This document shows, piece by piece, positions 1-8,890 of a stretch of DNA of 46,765 bases (the first letter of the stretch is position 1; each line of letters starts with the position of its first letter). The stretch is from Okeania sp. SIO1I7. Lineage in GTDB: Bacteria > Cyanobacteriota > Cyanobacteriia > Cyanobacteriales > Microcoleaceae. A program made the position numbers and the translations under genes. The DNA lies in the NCBI GenBank assembly GCA_010672585.1, contig JAAHGF010000029.1, forward strand, positions 1 through 46,765, written 5' to 3'. The notes beneath the pieces were generated by a model. That model did not search any database and was not told the origin of the DNA. It saw nothing but the letters and a program-made list of their open reading frames with translations.

Positions 1-1
1 T

Positions 2-361
2 ATCGTTCGCGACCGATTTCAAAAAGAAGCACAGATGTTAGAAAAACTTTCTCAACACGATCGAATTCCTGAACTACTTGCATATTTTGAGCAAGAGCGA
101 GAGTTTTTTTTAGTTCAATCTTTTATTGCTGGTCAATCTTTAGACAATGAAATATTACCTGGTAAACCCCTATCTGAAAAACAAGTAATTTCCATTCTTA
201 GTGAAGTCTTAGAAATTTTAGTAAAGGAAGAAGGAAGAAGGAAGAAGGAAGAAGGAAGAAGGAAGAAAAAAATGAAACAATGTTTCGTCAGTTGTGGTTT
301 GAGTATTCAGCTAGAAAACGATCTATCTAAGGATTTTTATAGTTATTTTGAACTTATTTGA
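2..361 (+). pseudogene. Serine/threonine protein kinase fragment ending in a heptamer repeat
   Basis: The frame is open from the window edge and reads RFQKEAQMLEKLSQHDRIP, then AYFEQEREFFLVQSFI. This is the N-lobe to hinge segment typical of cyanobacterial Ser/Thr kinases (the FxxEAxxLxxL helix and the FxLVQ(E/S)FI hinge). At about nucleotide 226 the protein runs straight into a GGAAGAA repeat that codes for KEEGRRKKEEGRRKK, followed by about 30 unrelated residues to the stop. The catalytic loop (HRDxKxxN), DFG motif and C-lobe are absent from the following DNA, so the product cannot be an active kinase. The left part lies outside the window. The kinase ancestry is well supported; whether the repeat caused the truncation or landed in an already broken gene is inferred. 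Confidence 0.7.
226..266. repeat. GGAAGAA heptamer repeat (STRR) inside kinase remnant
   Basis: About six tandem GGAAGAA units follow each other in phase. The same heptamer (or its complement TTCTTCC) recurs at more than a dozen places in this window, which marks it as the genome's dominant short tandemly repeated repeat. Confidence 0.9.
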
Positions 362-450
362 AAAAACAGGAAATAGTTGAAATTGATCGAATAATTTTTC
401 TTACTTAACTTTCAGAATTTTTTTATCTCTGAAAAAATGTACAAGTATTA

Positions 451-792
451 TTACCCAATAAATTGTAATAGGTCAAACTCCTGACGTATTTCTAGAAGAG
501 GACGGTTAAGTAGAGACTCATAATCTAGAAAAGGGTAATATTTTCTTGTACCACGAGTCTTAAACCAAATTATCAAGACTTCTGGTAGTAACCGTGGCAA
601 TACAAATAAAATTGAACTATACAACCATAAAACTCCATGCTGTTTAATTAAGTCATCATACATAATGTCTATTGCTGGTCTGATTTTGGGGTCTTTGCGG
701 GTATTTATATAATCATCAAACTTAAAATCACTTGTCCAAAAAGATAATGGTAATAACTTGATTTCGTCTGAAAACCAGGCACTTTTTTCGAC
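451..792 (-). pseudogene. Fragment of an unrecognised protein without a start codon
   Basis: Reading on the minus strand, the frame is open from a stop at 793-795 to the stop at 451 and gives about 113 residues with natural composition (for example WFSDEIKLLPLSFWTSDF, then RKDPKIRPAIDIMYDDLIK). The first ATG is at 663, in the middle of this coding-like stretch, so the ATG-initiated 70-residue product would miss half of it. There is one strongly hydrophobic segment (LWLYSSILFVLPRLLPEVLI). I do not recognise the family. The lack of an upstream start and the position next to another broken gene suggest a 5'-truncated remnant. Confidence 0.4.
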
Positions 793-1313
793 CTAAAAAG
801 GCTAAATTTCTTATCTGTCATACTTTTAGATTTAATCAGCAAGCTCTAATTAGATCTAAAAATATTGTCCATCTTCACTATTACCAAATTATTAATAATT
901 AATAATTAAATAATTCTGGTTTAAAGCCTCCCCTTTTAAGGGGAAAAAAGCGGTCGAGAGATGGCGAGGTCTCCTCGCCATATCCAATCGACCAAGAGAA
1001 GAAATAATATTTCCTGATATTCAATCAAGGACGGTTTTAACCAGAGGTAATTATCAATTATCCATTATCAATTATCAATTAATGAACAAATCTTTATAAC
1101 TGTTTTTTCTCCTGTAGGGGCGAACGGCCATTTGCTTCGCATAACTATTGTTAACGCCCCTACTCCTGAATCCTGACTCCTACCTTCAAAAGATTTTATA
1201 TCGATGCTACCGGATTTGATATTAGGAGAGAGGAGGAAATTTTTTCTACTAGAAAACTATATATTTATATATTTATTAAGTCTTTATTCTATTCCCAGCT
1301 CTGATGTTCCCTA
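793..1313. other. Intergenic region with a 135-bp repeat and other repeat scraps
   Basis: No gene is visible. It holds one full copy of the 135-bp repeat (918-1052), ATTATCA/ATTAATT runs, a GTAGGGGCGAA...GCCCCTAC inverted repeat near 1114-1163, and a short piece of the GATGCTACCGGA family near 1203. Confidence 0.7.
918..1052 (+). repeat. 135-bp interspersed repeat, full copy A
   Basis: It begins GGTTTAAAGCCTCC and ends AACCAGAGGTAATT. Inside are two strong hairpins, CCCCTTTTAAGGGG and GGCGAGG-TCT-CCTCGCC, then an ACCAAGAGAAGAAA segment. A copy of exactly the same length and about 90% identity sits at 42290-42424, and diverged or partial copies lie near 1858, 3790, 5345, 8695, 11505, 12388, 23650, 25388 and 44960. 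It carries no ORF, so it is a non-autonomous element or a REP-like family. Confidence 0.8.
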
Positions 1314-1646
1314 TTAAATTGTGGCTGAATTGTTTAGACTAATTTGATACACCATAAGTGCTACAGCAGTAATACCAGTTAAAATCATTAATCCCGCAGG
1401 CATCATTTTACGAGTTTTCACTAAACGGATAATGAATGTAATTACTAGAATAGTTGCAATAACTGTAGAAAATATTAAACCCCAATTCATACCCATTAGT
1501 TGGATAATACCACTAATTATTAGTAGTAGACCACTTACACTACCAGAGATTAAGGAAATTTTGCTGCCTACTTTGGTATATCCGATAATGCCCCCAACAA
1601 TGGCTAAAATACCATAGGCGATCGCTGCTATTATGGCAATATTCAT
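1314..1646 (-). CDS. TMEM14-family small membrane protein
   Basis: The protein has 110 residues and four hydrophobic segments separated by short loops: residues about 4-24 (ending GGIIGY), 30-50, 53-73 and 84-104. The first pair carries the glycine-rich pattern AIVGGIIGYTKVGSKISLISGS, which is characteristic of the TMEM14/UPF0136 family. Plant and animal members sit in plastid envelopes or mitochondria, where some act in fatty-acid or porphyrin export; the role of the cyanobacterial ones is not established. The length is normal for the family. The ATG start is preceded by AT-rich DNA without a strong ribosome site. It stands alone with wide gaps on both sides. Confidence 0.8.
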   Translation of the reverse strand: MNIAIIAAIAYGILAIVGGIIGYTKVGSKISLISGSVSGLLLIISGIIQLMGMNWGLIFSTVIATILVITFIIRLVKTRKMMPAGLMILTGITAVALMVYQISLNNSATI

Positions 1647-2451
1647 AATTATTAGTATTAATTTTCAAGAACTAAAATTAATTTATACAGCTATTGTTAT
1701 AGTCAGCTCTACTAATAGTTATAATTTTTATTAAATCTTAATATTACTTTACGTTTGATTTTCATCAAAACTTGAAAATTAGGAGAAAACTTCCCCATTT
1801 CCCTATTCCCTGTCCCGCAAAACTTAACCAGTAATGGAAGCGAAGTAACGATAATTAAAGTTTAAAGCCTAATCACATCAAGGAGAAAAAAAATCCTTTG
1901 AGTCAATCCTATCCTTTTCAGGAGATGTAATTGTTAATTGTTTAATTATGAACCAAAACCTACTTTTTTCAAATTCAAATAGATAAAACCCTGAAAAATA
2001 TTGTTAAAGATTCTCAGGGTTTATTCCAGATATTAATTTTCCAACAAACTCAATCAAATAATCAAAAATATTGTTAGTAAGTAGAGTAGGCTAAAAAAAA
2101 GACGTTACATTTTTAATCAAAAAACACCTCAAGGCAATGAATATAAACTTTTAAGCTAATTTACAATTTGATACATAGCGCCCAAAATTCACCATTTTCT
2201 ACTTAGTAATGAACCTTAAGTTAGGTTATGCCTATCTATTAAGACTTACTTTCAGCAGCTGATAAAAACATCAGTATTTATTTCCTCTGTCTGAAGTAAT
2301 ATCTGCAATATCTTAAGTTAATCTAAAAAAATAGTTTTCTATAACCATAGAGAGTAGACTTATTTTCAGAGTCACCCATAATTCCTCTTAATAAATAACA
2401 AATATGGCTGAATAATTAGCAGTTATTACGGAGGCAATCAAATTATTAATT
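1647..2451. other. Long intergenic region, no gene seen
   Basis: This gap holds a degenerate copy of the 135-bp repeat (about 1858-1935) and a hairpin with arms AAACCCTGA and TCAGGGTTT. The rest is AT-rich sequence. The unusually long leader before the DUF815 gene (over 400 bp free of repeats) may carry its promoter, but I cannot place one with confidence. Confidence 0.6.
1986..2022 (+). terminator. Inverted repeat, possible hairpin
   Basis: Perfect 9-bp arms AAACCCTGA (1986-1994) and TCAGGGTTT (2014-2022) enclose a 19-nt loop. There is no clear T-run after it and no gene ends close by, so a terminator role is only one possibility. Confidence 0.25.
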
Positions 2452-3759
2452 ATGTCTTCTTTAGATTACAAAACGACCGCTCAAATTCACAACTTACAAA
2501 AGCAAATAGCATCCCTGTTGTTATATCAGTCTGTTCTGAAAAACCCAGTAGGTGAAACTTTTATTCAACTATTACAATCTCTGTCTAAAAATAATGTCAA
2601 TGAAATTGAATGTATTCAAGCTTATAGTAACTGGTTTAGAACTATTGCTAGTAGAAATATTTCCTGGCAAGAATATATAGTTTCTCAGATTATTAAGGAT
2701 GATAATCCCTTTAGCAAACAAGTTCAACAAAGAAAACTGACTGACCTTTCTCCAACATTAATTGCAGCAGCAAAACATGATTTGCAAATTTTACAAAATC
2801 TTTATCAATGTAGTAGTCAAAAAATTAGTCAGTGGATACAAACAATAGCAAAATTAGAGAAGCCTCCTATTGCGTGGGAACTACAATTAAGAAAAGAAGA
2901 AGTTATATATAAAAAGTTAATAAATTTGGAAAATTGGGCAGATGCTATTGAAACCTTAGCAACTCATTATCATCAGAATGGTACGGGTTTATTCGCCGAA
3001 TCAATTGCCTTTGAATGGCGTAACGGTAAACTACTTACTATTACTTACCCCGACCCAGTTGAATTAAAAGAATTAGTAGGATATGAATTTCAAAAAGATA
3101 CCTTAATCAAAAATACAGAATTTCTCATAGCAGGATATTCAGCCCTTAATATATTACTTTATGGTAGTCGCGGTTCTGGCAAATCTTCTTTAATAAAAGC
3201 TTTATTAAATGAGTATAGTCAACGCAATCTTCGTTTAGTCGAAGTAGCTAAATCAAACTTAAAAGATTTACCATTAATTGCAGAAAAATTACGCGATATT
3301 CCACAAAAATTTATTATCTTTGTGGATGACCTTTCTTTTGAAGAAGATGATGATACTTTTAAAGCTCTCAAAGTAGTTTTAGAAGGTAATTTAACTGCTA
3401 GACCAGCAAATGTGGTAGTCTATGCTACATCAAATAGAAGGCATTTAATTAGAGAATTTTTTAACGATCGCCCTCGCCCAAAAGATAGCGATGAGGTTCA
3501 TAATTGGGATACAGTTCAAGAAAAGCTTTCTTTTAGCGATCGCTTTGGCTTAACTTTAACTTTTGAACCTGCTAACCAGGATACTTATTTAACAATTGTT
3601 AGACATCTGGCAAAACAGGCAAAAATTAATCTAAATCCTGAAGATTTAGATTATCAAGCCTTACAATGGGCTACTAGACATAATGGTCGCTCTGGGCGAA
3701 CGGCACGACAATTTATTGATTTTCTCAAAGCTAATTTAGCAGTTTTTGAGAAGTATTGA
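2452..3759 (+). CDS. DUF815-family AAA-like ATPase
   Basis: The 435-residue protein has an N-terminal helical half and a C-terminal P-loop NTPase. The Walker A motif YGSRGSGKSS has its lysine at residue 244, and the Walker B region FIIFVDDLSFEEDD is near residues 288-301. It is followed by the family signature VVLEGNLTARPANVVVYATSNRRHL, with a sensor-1 asparagine and a C-terminal lid rich in RHNGRSGRTARQF. This order is that of DUF815 ATPases, found in many bacteria including cyanobacteria, whose role is unknown. The length and both motifs are complete, so it should bind and hydrolyse ATP. The ATG follows a GGAGG at 2430, but the spacing of about 18 nt is long. A TerB-like gene follows in the same direction after 194 bp. 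Confidence 0.85.
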   Translation: MSSLDYKTTAQIHNLQKQIASLLLYQSVLKNPVGETFIQLLQSLSKNNVNEIECIQAYSNWFRTIASRNISWQEYIVSQIIKDDNPFSKQVQQRKLTDLSPTLIAAAKHDLQILQNLYQCSSQKISQWIQTIAKLEKPPIAWELQLRKEEVIYKKLINLENWADAIETLATHYHQNGTGLFAESIAFEWRNGKLLTITYPDPVELKELVGYEFQKDTLIKNTEFLIAGYSALNILLYGSRGSGKSSLIKALLNEYSQRNLRLVEVAKSNLKDLPLIAEKLRDIPQKFIIFVDDLSFEEDDDTFKALKVVLEGNLTARPANVVVYATSNRRHLIREFFNDRPRPKDSDEVHNWDTVQEKLSFSDRFGLTLTFEPANQDTYLTIVRHLAKQAKINLNPEDLDYQALQWATRHNGRSGRTARQFIDFLKANLAVFEKY

Positions 3760-3953
3760 AGAAAGTAGTAGGTGTTAACAATTAATAATGAATAATGAAT
3801 AATTAATAATTACCTCTCCTTGAAAAGAAGAGGCTTTAAACCTTAATTATTCGGTAAATTTTAAGTTTTAGATTAAATATAAAACTTATTTGATAACACC
3901 TAATATTTTCCCAAAATAGAGATGGTAAAAAAATCATTAACGAGGTAACTAAA
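3760..3953. repeat. Short gap with inverted piece of the 135-bp repeat
   Basis: ATTAATAATG runs are followed by CTCTCCTTGAAAAGAAGAGG-CTTTAAACC, the reverse complement of the start of the 135-bp family, ending near TTCGGTAAA. An AGGTAACT lies before the next ATG. Confidence 0.55.
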
Positions 3954-4400
3954 ATGGGTCTTTTCGATCAAGGAACAACAACAATACAAGCTACTGATAT
4001 TCAATTAGAACCAGCAGAAGCTTTTGCAGCGATCGCCTTAATTGCTGTTGCTGCTGATGGTGTTATTACTAGGAGTGAATCTCAAGGTATTAATAATATT
4101 TTTTCTCGTATGCAACTGTTTAGTGATTATACAAAAGAACGTAAGGCAGAAATGCAAGACCGTCTCCTTGGTATGATTAAAAATAAGGAAATAAAGCCTT
4201 TGTTTGATGCGGCAGTTGCTAAACTTCCAAAGGAGTTAAGAGAAACAGTTTTTGCTGTTAGTACAGACTTGGTTTTAGTAGATGGAGACCTTGCTGAAGA
4301 GGAGGAACAACTTTTGAATGAGTTATATAATGCTTTGGAAATTTCTGAAGCAGTTGCTACTAATATTATTGATGTAATGATGATTAAAAATAAGGGTTAA
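3954..4400 (+). CDS. TerB-like (tellurite-resistance B domain) protein
   Basis: This 148-residue acidic, all-helical protein has the repeated TerB pattern: EAFAAIALIAVAADGVITRSE near residues 23-43 and its structural echo LVLVDGDLAEEEEQLLNELY near 105-124. Both halves carry a helix-(A/V)DG-E motif like the metal-binding acidic turns of TerB/DjlA-type domains. Stand-alone TerB-like proteins are common in cyanobacteria and have no firm function. They are often thought to sense metal or membrane stress, but that is inference. A GAGG lies 11 nt before the ATG. It follows the DUF815 ATPase, so the two may be co-transcribed, although the 194-bp gap contains a repeat. The length is typical. Confidence 0.8.
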   Translation: MGLFDQGTTTIQATDIQLEPAEAFAAIALIAVAADGVITRSESQGINNIFSRMQLFSDYTKERKAEMQDRLLGMIKNKEIKPLFDAAVAKLPKELRETVFAVSTDLVLVDGDLAEEEEQLLNELYNALEISEAVATNIIDVMMIKNKG

Positions 4401-5518
4401 TTTAATTACAAAATTAATTCTGATGAATGTTCAATGAACAATACTCAATTTTATTGTAGTAATTGTTCATTGTTCAGAATATATATCGCGCAAAAACTAT
4501 AACGTTATAGATATGTCTCTAGAACTCAAAAATGCCTAATTCCTAAATACAATATATGATTGATTTTCCCTACCCTTCCTTGAATGGTAGGTGTCAGGCG
4601 ATCGATATTTAGGTCAGACACTATATATATAGAGGAAAAACTATAACGTTACAGATATGTAGCGTTTAGAACTCAAATTAGAACTCAAAAATGCCTAATT
4701 CCTAAATACAATATATGATTGATTTTCCCTACCCTTCCTTGAATGGTAGGTGTCAGGCGATCGATATTTAGGTAAGACACTATATATAGAGAAAAAAACT
4801 ATAACGTTACAAATATGTAGCGTTTAGAACTCAAAAATGCCTAATTCCTAAATACAATATATGATTGATTTTTCCTACCCTTCCTTGAATGGTAGGTGTC
4901 AGGCGATCGATATTTAGGTAAGACACTATATATAGAGAAAAAAACTATAACGTTACAAATATGTAGCGTTTAGAACTCAAAAATGCCTAATTCCTAAATA
5001 CAATATATGATTGATTTTTCCTACCCTTCCTTGAATGGTAGGTGTCAGGCGATCGATATTTAGGTAAGAAACTATATATAGAGAAAAAAACTATAACGTT
5101 ACAGATATGTAGCGTTTAGAACTCAAAAATGCCTAATTCTTAAATATATGATTTATCCTCTCTACCAGGACTTTAGTGCTAGGTGACAGATTATTGGAAT
5201 TTAGGTCATTTCAGTTATCAGTTAGCCTCCTATGGTCGTAACTGCGTTAACAGTTATCAGTTATCAGTTATCAGTACCTCTCTCTGCCTGTTTGCGCAGC
5301 ATGACCTAGGAAAGTCAGAGGCTTGAAATATTGAACTTTATTTTCTCTTGGTCTCATGGATATGGCGCAGCTTTCGGAGGCATCCCACCCTACGGGAAGC
5401 TCCGAAGATCGACCAAGAGAGAAAAAATTTTCCTTTTATTCAATCCTCTTCCTTTTAGGGAGAGGTAATTATCAATTATCCATTATCAATTATTGAATAT
5501 TAAACCTATATCTATAAA
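4401..5518. other. Long intergenic region dominated by a tandem repeat array
   Basis: No protein gene is visible. After a short stretch with a TGTTCA-rich inverted repeat (TGAATGTTCAATGAACAA near 4423), the five-copy array fills 4492 to about 5210. It is followed by CAGTTATCAGTTATCAGT repeats and a copy of the TTTGCGCAGCAT family (about 5290). A rearranged partial copy of the 135-bp family lies at 5341-5471. Confidence 0.8.
4492..5210 (+). repeat. Five tandem ~146-bp repeats, each with a conserved hairpin
   Basis: Each unit starts AAAAACTATAACGTTA and continues through GATATGT, AACTCAAAAATGCCTAATTC, ACAATATATGATTGATTTT and the hairpin CCTACCCTTCCTTGAATGGTAGG. It ends GTGTCAGGCGATCGATATT-TAGGT and a TATATATA tract. 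The shared C of AACTATAACG falls at 4497, 4641, 4799, 4945 and 5091, so the spacings are 144, 158, 146 and 146. The 158-bp unit contains a local duplication of AACTCAAA. Units 3 and 4 are almost identical; unit 5 decays in its second half but keeps weaker complementary arms. No long ORF runs through. It may be a repeated small-RNA or regulatory unit, or a satellite. Confidence 0.9.
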
Positions 5519-5959
5519 ATGTCTTTTTACTATACAAGAATAGTTCATTTTCAAGATACTGATGCTGCTGGAGTGGTTTATTTTGCTAATGTTTTAACAA
5601 TGTGTCATGAAGCTTATGAAGCATCTTTGGTAGAATTTGGTATTAATCTGAAAGTTTTTTTTAGTAATCAGGAAATTGCTATTCCTATTATTCATGCTAA
5701 TGTTGATTTTCGTCGCCCGATGTTTTGTGGAGATAAGTTAACTATTGAATTAATTCCTAAAATTTGGGGAGATGATGGGTTTGAGATTTCCTATCAAGTA
5801 TTTTTAAAAGAGACAGGAGATAAGTGGATTGCGAGAGCTATTACAAAGCACGTTTGTATTCATCCTCAAAGTAGAAATCGGCAAAAATTATCTGATGAAA
5901 TGAGGAGATGGTTATTGAGTTTTTCTAGTTCTTCAAAAATTAACAATGAATATAAGTAG
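5519..5959 (+). CDS. 1,4-dihydroxy-2-naphthoyl-CoA hydrolase (hotdog thioesterase)
   Basis: The 146-residue protein is a single hotdog domain of the 4-hydroxybenzoyl-CoA thioesterase type. Near the N-terminus it has FQDTDAAGVVYFANVLTMCHEAYE, with the catalytic aspartate of DTDAAG and the HEAYE helix. It continues with the strand motif VDFRRPMFCGDKL. This pattern matches the cyanobacterial DHNA-CoA thioesterase (Slr0204 family), which releases 1,4-dihydroxy-2-naphthoate from its CoA ester in phylloquinone synthesis for photosystem I. The enzyme is cytosolic and normally a tetramer. Length and start are right for the family. The ATG has no clear ribosome site. The gene stands alone between repeat-rich gaps. 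A general acyl-CoA thioesterase is the main alternative. Confidence 0.85.
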   Translation: MSFYYTRIVHFQDTDAAGVVYFANVLTMCHEAYEASLVEFGINLKVFFSNQEIAIPIIHANVDFRRPMFCGDKLTIELIPKIWGDDGFEISYQVFLKETGDKWIARAITKHVCIHPQSRNRQKLSDEMRRWLLSFSSSSKINNEYK

Positions 5960-7025
5960 AGGATTATTTTTAGGAATTGGTATATAGCAGAAGGAAGAGG
6001 GAAGAAGGAAAAATATTGCTTTGTCTGAGTTTTAAATTTTTTATCTGTCCTAACCTTTCCTTAGACTGCTATAACTTTTATAAACACTATAACTTTAGTT
6101 TTAGTACTGTTTTTACCTGCTATTTTTTTCTATCTTTCTTTGTTCAGAACATTCTAGAAACTGAAGCTGGAATGATAAATATAAATTACAGTAGATTCCT
6201 GGCATAATACTAATTTGATAAATGTTTGTTACAAATGGTAGGGACGTTGCATAGTCCGTACGAAAGAAGGAAGAGGGAAGAAGGAAGAAGGGATAAATAT
6301 TTTAAAAAATGGAAAAACGATATAAATAACTATCTAAAATGAACTAGACTAGCTATTTTTAAGCATATCCGATCAAGTTCTATCTTTTTGTAGCATTCTT
6401 TTTTCAAATTGGTATAAGAAGTACAGAGATTAACAATGAAATTTTTCCAGTGTGGGCATCTTGCCCGCAACGGGTGTACCTCATTAAATTGGAATCTACT
6501 GTATTATATTTTCCTAGCATTGGCAGGAAGATTTATTTTAGGAAAAATCTCAAAGTGGATAATGGAAATACTATTCATATAGCAAAATTAAAGTTGAAAA
6601 ATTTGAACAGATAAAATAATGATAGAGCTAAGTTTAATACAGCAAAATCCAAGTATATGAAGTACAAAAATTTAATAATTCGCCCTGAATAACAGGGTTT
6701 AAATAAAACTTTTGCGGTGCAGATATTTTCTCCGCTACTGGTGTATCTAATACCGTTTCACTAAAGTCAGAAGTCAAAGACGAGTGCGTAATTCTGAGGT
6801 TTCTTCAGAATGTAAGACGCACTCAAGACAGTCAGAAGTCGGAAGTGATATTTTATGTACTTAAAACCTCTACTCTACAGTAATTTCAGCTTATTATTTG
6901 ACTTCATTAAATACTAACTATTTGTGACATTTTTTTAGTGAATTGGTATAACTTACAGCATAATTATTAGTGTTGCACTAGATATTTTTTTAGTTTTCCA
7001 GTTTTCCAGTTTAGCAGTAATAAGT
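5960..7025. other. Long intergenic region, no convincing gene
   Basis: It contains the TATAGCAG miniature element (5983-6073), scattered GGAAGAA units (about 6266-6290), a GTGGGCATCTTGCCCGCAAC inverted repeat (about 6453), and non-coding AT-rich DNA. An inverted pair GACGAGTGCGTAATTCTGA and TCAGAATGTAAGACGCACTC lies near 6779-6823. Short open frames here have unnatural composition or are repeat translations. Confidence 0.65.
5983..6073 (+). mobile_element. TATAGCAG miniature element copy 1, with internal GGAAGAA units
   Basis: The element runs from TATAGCAG to GACTGCTATA. It contains a GGAAGA-G/GGAAGAA stretch and then the conserved body TTGCTTTGTCTGAGTTTTAA and ATCTGTCCTAACC. Copies lie at 35345-35443, 39984-40062 (inverted) and 28645-28940 (interrupted). 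The ends are inverted repeats, as in a MITE. It sits 24 bp after the thioesterase stop. Confidence 0.75.
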
Positions 7026-7517
7026 TTATTGATTATTTAAAAGTTGTTGATAATTTTCTCTTTGTCGAATATCGTCTAATGGTGATTCTTGTTGTGGTGG
7101 TTCGTCATAGCAAAATTCTAATTTAATAACTCTTACTGAACTGCCTGTAACCATAACATGAATTCTCATTTTGCCTGTTTGCCATTCTGAATTACCTAAT
7201 TTTAAAACCTGACATTCCATACCTTCAGGAGGAAAAATTAATTCTATATTTGGGAGCTTAAATTCTACAGAGTTGTCAACTATTTTAATAATATTTTTGC
7301 TCAAAAGACCAAACATATTATAACTATGTATGTTTTGGTTAAAATTATTATTTGCCCTATGTACTATAAACTGTTCATTAAAATAAATTTGAATTTTTTC
7401 TACTACCAACTCCTTAAATCGTTCAACAGTAAAAGTATCTTTACCAATCATCAAAATATCAGTATCGCACTCTAGAGCTTGAAAAGTATTATCCATAATC
7501 TTCAAGGAGACTTTCAT
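7026..7517 (-). CDS. KGK-domain protein
   Basis: The 163-residue protein has the signature DILMIGKDTFTVERFKELV near residues 19-37 (the I-GKDTF element of the cyanobacterial KGK family). Its second part, CQVLKLGNSEWQTGKMRIHV near 105-124, contains the W-TGK-RI motif that gives the domain its name. The family is nearly restricted to cyanobacteria and its function is unknown; members are small, soluble and often multicopy. There is no signal peptide or membrane segment. The C-terminus is glutamine-rich (NYQQLLNNQ). The ATG is preceded by ATAACG without a strong ribosome site. The gene is divergent from the PanE-like reductase, with about 107 bp between the two starts, so both promoters must lie there. 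Confidence 0.75.
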   Translation of the reverse strand: MKVSLKIMDNTFQALECDTDILMIGKDTFTVERFKELVVEKIQIYFNEQFIVHRANNNFNQNIHSYNMFGLLSKNIIKIVDNSVEFKLPNIELIFPPEGMECQVLKLGNSEWQTGKMRIHVMVTGSSVRVIKLEFCYDEPPQQESPLDDIRQRENYQQLLNNQ

Positions 7518-7624
7518 CGTTATGATAATAACACAATATTTTTACCAGTTAAAAATTGATTTATACAGCTTTTTTCTTCCTGATTCAATAAAATAGAAAC
7601 AAAGTCGAATTTAAGAACAATAAA

Positions 7625-8569
7625 ATGTCAAAAAATACTTACGCTATTATTGGCAGTGGCGCACTAGGAGGTTTTTACGGTGCAAAACTACAAAAAGCAG
7701 GATTAGAAGTTCATTTTTTACTGCGTAGTGATTATCAGCACGTTCTCAAAAATGGCTTAATCATAGAATCCAAAGATGGCAACTTTACCCTCCCTCAAAT
7801 TAACGCCTATAACAATACTAATAAAATGCCAAAATGTGATGTAATTCTCGTAGCATTAAAAACAACCCAAAACCATCTATTACCAGAATTACTTCCACCT
7901 TTATGCCAAGAAAATAATGTTGTCTTACTCTTACAAAATGGATTGGGTGCAGAACCTGAAATAGCCAAAATTATTGGTGAAGAAAGAGTAATTGGAGGAA
8001 TATCTAATATTGCTTCTAATAAAATAGGTTACGGTCATATTCGCCATGTAGATTATGGTCTAATTAGAATCGGAAAATATGCCACAAATTATCAACCTGC
8101 TAATATTACTAATAAAATACGTGAAATTTCCCAGGATTTTGAAAGTGCTGGAATACAAGTTAATTTGAGTGAAGATTTATTCCGAGAAAGATGGAAAAAA
8201 TTAGTTTGGAATATTCCTTATAATAGCTTGTCAGTAATTCTAGATGCTCGAACTGATGAAATGATGGGAGATACTCATACTAGAAACTTAATCACAGAAA
8301 TAATGCAGGAAGTATTGGAGGGTGCAAAAAGTTGTCAGTGCCAAATTTCAGATAGTTATATTCAAAATATGTTAGACCATACTGACAAACTAAAGCCTTA
8401 TTTAACTAGCATGAAAATTGATTATGAGCGACGACAACCTTTAGAAATAGAAAGTATTATTGGCAACCCCTTACGAATGGCAGGTGCAGCAGGTATTCAA
8501 CTAGATAAAATTGGGATGTTGTATCAACAATTAAAATTTTTAGATGCCAGAAATAGACAAGATATTTGA
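7625..8569 (+). CDS. Ketopantoate reductase family (ApbA/PanE-like) oxidoreductase
   Basis: The 314-residue protein begins with a Rossmann NADP(H) site, IIGSGALGGFYGAKLQKAG (residues about 7-25). It has the family motifs LLLQNGLGAEPEI and VIGGISNIASNKIGYGHIRH and a C-terminal helical domain starting WKKLVWNIPYNSLSVIL, in which the lysine and asparagine correspond to the substrate-site residues of PanE. Family members reduce 2-dehydropantoate to pantoate for coenzyme A synthesis, but cyanobacteria carry several paralogs and the substrate of this one cannot be fixed from sequence. The length is normal, with no truncation. It is monocistronic, since the downstream region is repeats and an NRPS remnant. 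Confidence 0.85.
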   Translation: MSKNTYAIIGSGALGGFYGAKLQKAGLEVHFLLRSDYQHVLKNGLIIESKDGNFTLPQINAYNNTNKMPKCDVILVALKTTQNHLLPELLPPLCQENNVVLLLQNGLGAEPEIAKIIGEERVIGGISNIASNKIGYGHIRHVDYGLIRIGKYATNYQPANITNKIREISQDFESAGIQVNLSEDLFRERWKKLVWNIPYNSLSVILDARTDEMMGDTHTRNLITEIMQEVLEGAKSCQCQISDSYIQNMLDHTDKLKPYLTSMKIDYERRQPLEIESIIGNPLRMAGAAGIQLDKIGMLYQQLKFLDARNRQDI

Positions 8570-8694
8570 ATTTTATCTCTCTACTTTATCAACCCAAATG
8601 CTTGAGATTTTTAATTTTTATTTATTCAATTAAAGACACTTTTTTAAGTGGTAAATAATATGAAATACTAAAACTGTTGTTACCGAATAATTAA

Positions 8695-8818
8695 GGTTTA
8701 AAGCCTCTCCTTTAAAGGAGAAACAAGCGCCCGCTCTTCGTAGCTTCCCGAAGGGTGGGATGGCGAGGTCTCCTCGCTGTCCGACCATCGACCAAGAGAG
8801 AAAAAATTTTCCTTGTTG
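8695..8818 (+). repeat. 135-bp family, variant copy with inserted segment
   Basis: Starts GGTTTAAAGCCTCTCC-TTTAAAGGAGA and contains CTTCCCGAAGGGTGGGATGGCGAGG-TCTCCTCG and ACCAAGAGAGAAAAAAT. The right end is lost at the border with the NRPS remnant. Confidence 0.65.
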
Positions 8819-8890
8819 CTAGCTAATGGCCATTTGCTAAGGTAGAGCTGTCGCTTTATATGTCGCGGGGTAGAGATAGAGCATCGGTCT

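Noticed and set aside
4492-5210. CRISPR array
   Set aside because: Units are about 146 bp and similar along their whole length; there are no unique spacers between short repeats, and no cas genes.
5977-6207. Open frame of 76 codons after the thioesterase gene
   Set aside because: It is a translation of the TATAGCAG element and its heptamers, with unnatural Phe/Cys-rich composition.
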